Source of the DNA: Terriglobales bacterium
Lineage (GTDB): Bacteria > Acidobacteriota > Terriglobia > Terriglobales > Acidobacteriaceae
Direction of reading: 5' to 3'
NCBI GenBank assembly: GCA_025451215.1
Contig: JANWKU010000109.1
Coordinates: forward strand, 1-64,000
Length of the DNA: 64,000 bases
Both the position numbers and the translations under genes were made by a program. The notes beneath the pieces were generated by a model. It saw only the letters and a list, made by a program, of their open reading frames with translations. It had not been told where the DNA came from and did not search any database. The number at the start of each line of letters is the position of its first letter. Positions within the stretch are counted from its first letter, which is position 1. Positions 16,977-23,760 of this stretch are shown piece by piece.

Positions 16977-18515
16977 TTAATGGCCGTGCCCATTTCCTCT
17001 GGGGCCATTGCTCCCTGTCATGGGTGAAAGGAATCTGACAGGCGTCATATTGTACTGCTGAATCTTGTAAAGCAACGTGCGATAACTGACCTGCAGCAGG
17101 CGGGCGGCGGCCCTGCGGTTCCAATGGGTTTGCTCCAAAGCGCTGAGAATCGCGCCACGTTCGGCCTCGCCCTTTACCGTCTGCACTAGGGATTTTAGAC
17201 CCGAGTTGCGGTCTTCGCCTTCGCTATTCTCGCCAGTGTTTCCTTGCAAGTCTTCCGGGGTATTCGTCACTGAACCAGGCGCGAACCGCAGACCATTTTG
17301 GAGTTCGCCAAGTGCGGCCTCTTCATCATGCGTCACCAGGTATCGCTTCACGAAGCTCTCCAGTTGCCACAAGTTCCCGGGCCACGCATATTGCTGGCAA
17401 GCGTGCAGAAGGGTGGACGAAAATGGAGTCGGTTCCAGACCATAACGGCGTGCAAATTGGTTCATGAAGTGCCCCAGCAGTAAAGGGACTTCATTGCGCC
17501 GCTGCCGCAAAGGCGCGATATGCATGGTGAAGGAGCTGAGCTGGTAGTACAAATCCTGGCGGACGCTACGATCCGCAAGAGATGCCTCAATGTTGCTGCT
17601 CGTTGTGGCAATAACGCGTACGTCAAATCTGGTTGCACCCCCATCATGTGCAGCTGCGGATTGTTTCTCCTCGAGGACACGCATAAGGTGGGACTGCGCT
17701 GCCGCGGGCATTTCCGTAAGCTTATCCAGCAGGATGGTTCCTTGACGGCAGAATTCAAACTTTCCCGGGCGGACGCGTTGTTCCGCCGCGGGACTGCCAA
17801 AGAGATCCAGCAAGTCTCCACCCAGAGCCGCGCAGTTTACTTTTAAAAACCGGAAACCGGAACGGACAGAGAGCTTGTGGATTAGCCGGGCAAGGGTCTC
17901 TTTGCCGCTTCCCGGTTCGCCCACGATCATAACCGGCACATCTAACTGTGCCAGAAGATCGGCCTGTGCGCGCAAGCGCCGCATGACCGAACTGGCAACG
18001 ATAAAAACACGATCGTCGCCGATTCGTTCCACTTCTTCCGTAGGCGATTCAAAGTCGTTTTCCGAGTCCGCGAAGGGAAGGTGCCGCTTGACTGCGGATT
18101 CCAGTTGCGCGTCCATCAGAGGCTGCACAAGATATTCCCGCGCACCCATGCGAATGGCCTCTGTTTTTTGCTGCAAATCGTGCGAATGCGCGAGCACCAA
18201 GACCGGCAGTTCGGGTCGAAGCCTGCGCAACCAGCGAAGGGTATGCATGCCATCTTCAACATTTTGACGGCCAAGATCGAGGAGTACCAGGTCGGGCCGA
18301 GCGCCCGACTGAACACGATCCAGCGCTTCCCACCCACTGGTGGCTGCCTCCAAACGCCAGTCATTCGCACCGGCTATCGTCGCCAAGGGATCGAGTGAGG
18401 CAAGCTCTTTACTCACAACTAGCAAGCGCAGAAGTGGCGCGGAGCCAGAATCCAAGCGTGCGGTCTTGGAATAAATGTTAGGGATGCTTGAGATAGCTCT
18501 CACCAGATAGGACAA
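16977..18515 (-). CDS. PrsR-like regulator: degenerate receiver + AAA+ (sigma54-type) + Fis HTH
   Basis: 512 residues. An atypical receiver domain (about 28-145) keeps an Asp at 80 (LVLLDLG) but lacks the N-terminal acidic pair and has Gln131 where the conserved Lys belongs. An AAA+ domain follows with Walker A GEPGSGKET (199-207). The GAFTGA loop that contacts sigma54 is not present after LLDLFG, and Walker B reads ILLDK (261-265) instead of ending in DE. A Fis-type HTH (NRRAAARLLQVSYRTLLYKI) ends the protein. It resembles the PEP-CTERM-box regulator PrsR by place and layout, but may not hydrolyse ATP or activate sigma54. It lies between the NusG-like gene and the export genes. Confidence 0.85.
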   Translation of the reverse strand: MSYLVRAISSIPNIYSKTARLDSGSAPLLRLLVVSKELASLDPLATIAGANDWRLEAATSGWEALDRVQSGARPDLVLLDLGRQNVEDGMHTLRWLRRLRPELPVLVLAHSHDLQQKTEAIRMGAREYLVQPLMDAQLESAVKRHLPFADSENDFESPTEEVERIGDDRVFIVASSVMRRLRAQADLLAQLDVPVMIVGEPGSGKETLARLIHKLSVRSGFRFLKVNCAALGGDLLDLFGSPAAEQRVRPGKFEFCRQGTILLDKLTEMPAAAQSHLMRVLEEKQSAAAHDGGATRFDVRVIATTSSNIEASLADRSVRQDLYYQLSSFTMHIAPLRQRRNEVPLLLGHFMNQFARRYGLEPTPFSSTLLHACQQYAWPGNLWQLESFVKRYLVTHDEEAALGELQNGLRFAPGSVTNTPEDLQGNTGENSEGEDRNSGLKSLVQTVKGEAERGAILSALEQTHWNRRAAARLLQVSYRTLLYKIQQYNMTPVRFLSPMTGSNGPRGNGHGH

Positions 18516-18533
18516 CCGCGAACAGCAGACGAA

Positions 18534-19085
18534 CTAAATTGCTTCCACGTCGTAACCTTCAATTCGAACAGCCATCGAACGCTGGATAACGTCCACTGAA
18601 ATCACCAGCATGCGTTCTCCGCTCCGGGCCACCAGTACACCTTCCACTCCCGCTAGCGCTCCGCTTTTGATGCGCACTCGCTGACCGATCTTCAAAAATG
18701 GATATGCCTTGAAGGGCAGTTTGTTAGCAAGCAGAGTCTGAACAGCCTCGATTTGTTCTTGCGGAATGGGTGTACCTTCGCCACGCGTTCCGATGATTTG
18801 AAATACGCCGTCGGTACGGCATACTCGCAAACGCTGTTCGTTGGTTGGCGCAACCTTCACAAAGACATAGCAGCTGAAGAGCGGCAATTCCACAATCTTT
18901 TTGCGATCGCTCCATCGATGCTCTTCGCGTACCGTAGGAAGAAAAGTAGAAATACCCTGCTCTTCTAATCGGTAGGCCACGACCTTTTCGTGGCGAGAGC
19001 GGGTTTGCACGGCATACCAGTTTCCAGTGTCCACAATCATATTCTCCGCCGAGGACACGAAATTGGAAAGTTGCCCGCCGTTCAT
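18534..19085 (-). CDS. NusG-like (RfaH/UpxY family) transcription antiterminator
   Basis: A 183-residue protein with an NGN domain (NWYAVQTRSRHEKVVAYRLE; FLPTVREEHRWSDRKK; LPLFSCYVFVKV) and a C-terminal KOW domain (FLKIGQRVRIKSGALAGVEG). Specialised NusG paralogues of this type lie at the head of long polysaccharide operons, where they suppress termination. Here it is the first gene of a run of 18 minus-strand genes covering about 19 kb, exactly the context in which such a factor is needed. It is 18 nt upstream of the PrsR-like gene. Confidence 0.9.
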   Translation of the reverse strand: MNGGQLSNFVSSAENMIVDTGNWYAVQTRSRHEKVVAYRLEEQGISTFLPTVREEHRWSDRKKIVELPLFSCYVFVKVAPTNEQRLRVCRTDGVFQIIGTRGEGTPIPQEQIEAVQTLLANKLPFKAYPFLKIGQRVRIKSGALAGVEGVLVARSGERMLVISVDVIQRSMAVRIEGYDVEAI

Positions 19086-19577
19086 AGCTTCGCCCTCTGA
19101 GTCACATGGAGCTTATGACCCGGCACACATTTGCAAACAAATTCAACCTTGGGGGATTCAAGCAGGGGGGATGCTTCACTCTTGCAAACCAAAACTAATT
19201 GGGATTGCAAAGCGATGCAAGAGGCTATAAATCTTAATGGAACATTTCCTTTTCAGCTAGAGAATATTATGCTATATATGAAGTTAACAAGACCGGAGAC
19301 AATCTACTCATGAACGATAGTTTCTTTGGTAATCAAGAAGTAACATAATAGAAGGTATGCATATGTGCGTATTTAACTTAGCTAGACATCGCAGCCTTAT
19401 CAGGCGTACCTGAATCGTTTCTGCTTTAAGCAGGAGGTTGCAATAACATGCAAACATATGCGGATTTTTGCCTACCCTGTGGTCTTTGCCTCCCGGGGCG
19501 GCCCGTCTTGGCACAAAATTCCATTGTGGAGGGATCTCCCATTCGCTCCTCCAATTGTCTTGAAGATTTAAACTCTT
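19086..19577. promoter_or_regulatory. Divergent intergenic regulatory region
   Basis: This 492-base gap separates the exopolysaccharide operon (minus) from the LuxR-type gene (plus). On the minus strand a weak sigma70-like pair, TTGTTA at 19285-19290 and TAATAT at 19264-19269, has a short 15-base spacer. Small inverted repeats occur on the plus strand: TCAGG/CCTGA at about 19400-19413 and CTGC/GCAG at about 19421-19433. An AGGAGG at 19432-19437 precedes a short open frame. I found no convincing sigma54 (-24/-12) site and no recognisable riboswitch. A long leader upstream of the NusG-like gene would suit an antitermination recruitment site, but I cannot point to one. Confidence 0.4.
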
Positions 19578-19657
19578 ATGCCATCACCTATTTGCGTATT
19601 GGTTGCCGACAACACCCGGATGTACACGCAGTTGCTTGCAGACATTTTGGGGCGTGA
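19448..19657 (+). CDS. Possible leader ORF upstream of the LuxR-type gene
   Basis: A 69-codon frame starts at ATG 19448, ten bases after a strong AGGAGG. It overlaps the first 80 bases of the LuxR-type gene in another frame. A second frame (ATG 19458 to a stop at 19569-19571) ends only 6 nt before that gene's ATG. The LuxR-type start itself has only a weak GAAG far upstream. One of these frames may couple translation. The encoded peptide matches nothing I know and may not be a functional protein. Confidence 0.2.
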   Translation: MQTYADFCLPCGLCLPGRPVLAQNSIVEGSPIRSSNCLEDLNSYAITYLRIGCRQHPDVHAVACRHFGA

Positions 19658-20576
19658 TCCACGGATCAGAGAGGTCAGCACGGCTGCAGATTCGGCGAGC
19701 ATTAAACATGCCATCCAACATCAGAAGAATATCGACGTCATCGTGCTCGGTTCCAATTTGGATGAAGTTCCCTTGCGTGGCATTGCATTGCTACGCGAGT
19801 TACGAATGACATGTCCTGAGATCAAAGGCGTGGTTCTGCTGGAATCATCCAAGCGCGAGGTGATCTTGGAAGCGTTTCGGTCTGGCGCCAGAGGCCTATT
19901 CAGCCGCCATGAACCACTAGAAACACTCAGCAAATGCGTGATGCAAGTACATGAAGGGCACGTTTGGGCAAACAACGAGCAGATGAGTTACGCGGTTGAG
20001 GCGTTAGCTTTATCCCCTAATATAAAGGCCGTGGATGCCAATGGGCTCAATCTTCTTTCTAAACGCGAGATTGAAGTTGTACACAGCCTGGCCGAGGGAC
20101 TGACCAATCGCGAAATTGCCAGCCGTTTGGATTTGAGCCAGCATACGATTAAAAATTATCTTTTCCGTATTTTTGACAAGCTGGGGGTTTCCAGCCGCAT
20201 GGAACTATTATTTCTTACGCTGAATCAGAATTCAGGCTTGTCAATGTCTCGCGGGATCGTCGGTAAGAACGGTAAAGACCCCGAAAAACCATCCATCGCC
20301 TGGTATAAAAAAGCGGCGGAAGCCGGTTCTGCCCTTGCTCAAGTGGAACTGGCCCGCATGTACTCTGATGGAGATGGTATCTCCGCGAACACTGCGATGG
20401 CTTATATGTGGTACACCGCTTCTGAACGATCCTGTACGGAGATGACCGCGAAAACTAGCCTTCTCAAAAGAAAACTGGAAAAACAACTGACATCGGAACA
20501 GATTCTGGAAGCCCGGAAAATGGCCACCGAGAAGTTCCCACAGGCTGACCCAAGCCTAGTCCACTCCGAGCAATGA
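19578..20576 (+). CDS. LuxR-type regulator with pseudo-receiver and Sel1-like tail
   Basis: 332 residues. Residues 1-125 have a receiver-like fold (CVLVADNTRMYTQLLADIL), but the position of the phospho-accepting Asp is Gly58 (VIVLGSN), so ordinary phosphorylation is unlikely. A LuxR/NarL helix-turn-helix follows (LLSKREIEVVHSLAEGLTN; SQHTIKNYLFRIFDKLGVS). The C-terminal 100 residues contain a Sel1/TPR-like unit (WYKKAAEAGSALAQVELARM; AMAYMWYTASE). It faces away from the exopolysaccharide operon and is a good candidate for its local regulator. The signal it senses is unknown, and the tail may bind a partner protein. Confidence 0.85.
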   Translation: MPSPICVLVADNTRMYTQLLADILGRDPRIREVSTAADSASIKHAIQHQKNIDVIVLGSNLDEVPLRGIALLRELRMTCPEIKGVVLLESSKREVILEAFRSGARGLFSRHEPLETLSKCVMQVHEGHVWANNEQMSYAVEALALSPNIKAVDANGLNLLSKREIEVVHSLAEGLTNREIASRLDLSQHTIKNYLFRIFDKLGVSSRMELLFLTLNQNSGLSMSRGIVGKNGKDPEKPSIAWYKKAAEAGSALAQVELARMYSDGDGISANTAMAYMWYTASERSCTEMTAKTSLLKRKLEKQLTSEQILEARKMATEKFPQADPSLVHSEQ

Positions 20577-20654
20577 AAGCCTTGGTAAATGGAGCTGCCC
20601 GAAAAATATCGTGCTCCTTACGTTGGTTGAATCTTGCTCGCATGCGTCGAAAAT

Positions 20655-21314
20655 TCAAAATGGCGCAAGGTAGCTTCCTTCTGTGGCAATCGTCACTGCG
20701 ACATTCGCCTCGCTAATGTCGATCAGATTCCAACGGCATGGCTCATCCCATTCAGTGGAGATTAGACGGGCGGGCTGTTGCGCCCCTACCGATACCCGAT
20801 ATTGATCGAGAGGCGTGGTCAGGCCCGTGCCTAAAGCTTGGGCAAAAGCTTCCTTGCGGGTCCAGCACGAAAAGAAAGCTCCATGCTGCAATTCCCGGGG
20901 CAAAGCCAATATTTCGTCGGCTTCCTGGGAAGCAAAAAACCGCCGACTCATCTGCTCGACCTCGACATCAGTGCGCATCCATTCGGCATCCACCCCTACT
21001 CGGCGATCGGGCGACACAACCACAAACGCTAGATTGTGGGTGTGCGTAAGATTGAAGAACAGATTCTTTTCCGCACGCACAAATTCTGGTTTTCCATGTG
21101 TTCCCTCAACCAAGATCAAATCGATGGGCCGCGATTGAAGGTATTTGGAAAGGATAGAACGCAACGCTCCACGAGCAACTATCCAGCGGCTAGATAGTTC
21201 GACAGTACGAAACCGAGAGGCTCTTTCAATCTCGCCCGCTTGCAGTACTTGTCTGCAATCGAGCGACTTCCAAGGCGTCGCAATCAAGTTGAATGCGCCA
21301 AATGTGAACTTCAT
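20655..21314 (-). CDS. 4'-phosphopantetheinyl transferase (Sfp/AcpT type)
   Basis: About 219 residues from the ATG at 21314; a TTG at 21323 is also in frame. The two family signatures are present: GVDAEWM, whose acidic residues bind Mg, and FFSCWTRKEAFAQALGTGL with the W-x-x-KEA catalytic motif. NLTHTHNLAFVV precedes them as usual. It transfers phosphopantetheine from CoA to carrier proteins of polyketide, peptide or fatty acid synthesis. No carrier protein, PKS or NRPS is in the window, so its client lies elsewhere. It converges with the LuxR-type gene (78 nt gap). Confidence 0.9.
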   Translation of the reverse strand: MKFTFGAFNLIATPWKSLDCRQVLQAGEIERASRFRTVELSSRWIVARGALRSILSKYLQSRPIDLILVEGTHGKPEFVRAEKNLFFNLTHTHNLAFVVVSPDRRVGVDAEWMRTDVEVEQMSRRFFASQEADEILALPRELQHGAFFSCWTRKEAFAQALGTGLTTPLDQYRVSVGAQQPARLISTEWDEPCRWNLIDISEANVAVTIATEGSYLAPF

Positions 21315-21387
21315 TAGACCCAAACTTCATACGTGACTTGCAAGCCTACGGAATGAGATACCCGGTAAAAACAGGTCGAAATGGAAG

Positions 21388-22767
21388 CTAGGGTCGGGAG
21401 ATAGAAGGTGTGAGTTCTGGCGCCCCAGTGATTCCACCAACTCCCACATATTGAAACCCGTGCGCGGTGACAGTTTCACACGCCAGCGCATTTCTTCCAT
21501 CAATGATCAGAGCCCTTTCCACAAGACCACTGAGTCGAGCCCAATCCGCCTTTCGGAATTCTTCCCATTCCGTGAGGAGTACGATCGCTTCGACGCCCGC
21601 GGATGCTTCATAAATATCGCGACAACAAATTAGGTCAGGTATCTCTTTTTTTGTTTTTCCCATCGCCTGCGGATCGTAGGCACGGACGGAGGCTCCTTGG
21701 GCAATCAACTGGCGAACAATACTGAGGGAGGGGGCAAAACGAATATCGTCCGTATCCGGCTTAAAAGCCAGGCCCCATACGGCAATTTTTTTACCTCCGA
21801 GCACCCATAGTTCTTTTTTAACCGTTTCCACAAACTTTCCCACCCGGCTTTGATTAATCCGTTCCACCTCGCGAAGCAACGCGAAATCGCAACCAAATTT
21901 TTCCGCGATTCGCACAAACGCCTGCAGATCTTTGGGGAAACAAAAACCTCCAAACCCTATCCCTGGATTGAGGAATGCTGGGCCGATGCGCCCGTCAATG
22001 CCAATGCCCTCTGCAACCTTGGTTACATCGGCGCCTGCCGCTTCGCAGAGGTCGGCGACGATATTGATAAAAGAAATCTTCATCGCCAGAAATGAGTTGG
22101 AAGCATGTTTGATCAATTCCGCACTATTGGTATCGGTGACGAGGAAAACTGGCTCCTTCCGACGAGAGCATGGAGCATGCACGGGGCAGGTGAAACTTTG
22201 CTCGAGAACGGGACGATATATTTCCCGCATTTGTGTCGCCGCGCGTTCTTCTTCCACTCCCACAACGATCCGGTCGGGATGGAAAAAATCCTCCACCGCA
22301 GAACCTTCGCGAAGAAATTCTGGGTTGGAGACAACGTCGTATTCCAGATGGTTGGCGTTGTGGCGGGACATATAACGGCGCAACTCGACGCCGGTTTTTA
22401 CAGGCACAGTGCTTTTCTCGATGATTAACTTGTATCCTTGGGCTCGCACGGCTATCTCACGAGCTACATGCTCAATCGCGGAGAGATCCGCTTCTCCATT
22501 CTCCAGCGGTGGGGTACCAACGCAAATAAAAATAGCGTGCCCGTGGTCGATCGCTTGCTCAGTGCGCCCGAAGTTTAAACGCCCTGAGGTATGGTTCCTC
22601 GCCACAAGTTCTTCCAGGTGGGGTTCGAAGAAGGGCACCTTCCCATTTTGGAGGTCGGACAGCTTTCCGGCATCTGCCTCAGCGCAGAAAACATCATGAC
22701 CCAACTCAGCAAGACAAGCGGCGGTCGTTAAGCCTACGTATCCAGCGCCTATAATCGAAAGTTTCAC
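21388..22767 (-). CDS. ugd: UDP-glucose/UDP-sugar 6-dehydrogenase
   Basis: 459 residues, normal length. It has an N-terminal NAD-binding motif LSIIGAGYVGLTTAACLAEL, FICVGTPPLENGEADLS, the Glu-containing substrate loop NPEFLREGSA, and the catalytic Cys in GFGGFCFPKDL. The C-terminal UDP-binding domain has WGLAFKPDTDDIRFAPS. It oxidises C6 of a UDP-sugar twice to give the uronate. Closest in look to UDP-glucose dehydrogenase, it could provide UDP-glucuronate, or UDP-GlcNAc-uronate if it is WbpA-like, to the operon at 1-19085. It is the only sugar-nucleotide dehydrogenase of this type in the window. Confidence 0.9.
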   Translation of the reverse strand: MKLSIIGAGYVGLTTAACLAELGHDVFCAEADAGKLSDLQNGKVPFFEPHLEELVARNHTSGRLNFGRTEQAIDHGHAIFICVGTPPLENGEADLSAIEHVAREIAVRAQGYKLIIEKSTVPVKTGVELRRYMSRHNANHLEYDVVSNPEFLREGSAVEDFFHPDRIVVGVEEERAATQMREIYRPVLEQSFTCPVHAPCSRRKEPVFLVTDTNSAELIKHASNSFLAMKISFINIVADLCEAAGADVTKVAEGIGIDGRIGPAFLNPGIGFGGFCFPKDLQAFVRIAEKFGCDFALLREVERINQSRVGKFVETVKKELWVLGGKKIAVWGLAFKPDTDDIRFAPSLSIVRQLIAQGASVRAYDPQAMGKTKKEIPDLICCRDIYEASAGVEAIVLLTEWEEFRKADWARLSGLVERALIIDGRNALACETVTAHGFQYVGVGGITGAPELTPSISRP

Positions 22768-22835
22768 AGCCTCTCTCCCAATTCAACTACATGAACCTGC
22801 AAAGCAACAGATTTTCCAGCATCATACTAAATCTT

Positions 22836-23702
22836 TCAGCTCCGGTGAACGCTCCGCAGCGTGAATTCGGTAATTTCCGCGCGGCAATTGAACCGGAATG
22901 GAATCGTAATCGTCCCTAGACCTACATTGGTGTACAGGCGGGTATCTCTGATTTGATAAGAGCCCATGGGAAACTTACGGCCTAATTCCGGAAGATATGG
23001 CGCACCCAACAATGGAATCCTGATTTGTCCGCCGTGGGAGTGCCCGGACAATTGCAGGTCCACATCCGAGCGGGCTGACTCAAGCACGTAGTCCGGTTCA
23101 TGCGCGAGGAGAATCACTGGCTCCCCATTGGGAATTTGCTGAAGGGATAAATCAAGATCGGGCTTCCCTTCCAGCACGTCGTCCACGCCGGCCAACCATA
23201 GTCGGGAACCATTCTCTTCCAGAGGGAGCGAGGAATTTCTCAATACCTTGATGCCATTCGATTGAAGGGATTCAATTACCGTACCAGCCCCAAACTTCAC
23301 ATCATGATTTCCCATGATTGCGAACGATCCCAAACGGGAGTGCATCCGACCCAGCAATGCCGCGCACAGACGAACGTACTCGGTTCGCTGGGTGTAGGAA
23401 AAAACCCAGCGCGAATCGTGCGTCTCGGTAATGAAGTCGCCGGTAAGCACGATTAGATCCGGCTGAAGTTTTCCAACAATCTCCACCGCATGGCGGATCG
23501 GGGTAACGGAGAAGTACGGATCGTAATGAAAATCGCTCAGTTGGACTATGCGCAGGCCGTTCCATGCGGGCGACAAGCGCTTCAGCGGTACATCGAGGCG
23601 AGTCACTCGCGGATAATCGGGTTCCCACGCAGCAGCGTCTCCGGCGAGGCCCGCGGTAAGCAGAGCTGCCCCAGACTTCAGGAAGGTACGTCGAGTGGCC
23701 AA
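22836..23702 (-). CDS. Tat-exported metallophosphoesterase
   Basis: 288 residues. The N-terminus RRTFLKSGAALLTAGLAG is a twin-arginine signal. The calcineurin-like motif series is complete: QLSDFHYD, VLTGDFI, MGNHD, LLAHEP and LSGHSHGGQIRIP. The domain matches YkuE/LpxG-type phosphoesterases that cleave UDP-diacylglucosamine or other phosphodiesters outside the cytoplasm. It follows the UDP-sugar dehydrogenase on the minus strand after 68 nt, but there is no clear metabolic link. The substrate is unknown. Confidence 0.88.
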   Translation of the reverse strand: MATRRTFLKSGAALLTAGLAGDAAAWEPDYPRVTRLDVPLKRLSPAWNGLRIVQLSDFHYDPYFSVTPIRHAVEIVGKLQPDLIVLTGDFITETHDSRWVFSYTQRTEYVRLCAALLGRMHSRLGSFAIMGNHDVKFGAGTVIESLQSNGIKVLRNSSLPLEENGSRLWLAGVDDVLEGKPDLDLSLQQIPNGEPVILLAHEPDYVLESARSDVDLQLSGHSHGGQIRIPLLGAPYLPELGRKFPMGSYQIRDTRLYTNVGLGTITIPFRFNCRAEITEFTLRSVHRS

Positions 23703-23760
23703 ATGCTTTCTAAATCCGCTGTCTTTCTATTGAATGCATCTATTGTATCGAAATTAATTC

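Noticed and set aside
19086-19300. Sigma54 promoter for the exopolysaccharide operon
   Set aside because: No TGGCAC-N5-TTGC-like element was found on the minus strand in the region examined.
19320-19577. A c-di-GMP or other riboswitch ahead of the LuxR-type gene
   Set aside because: Small hairpins exist, but none of the conserved GEMM core sequence is found.
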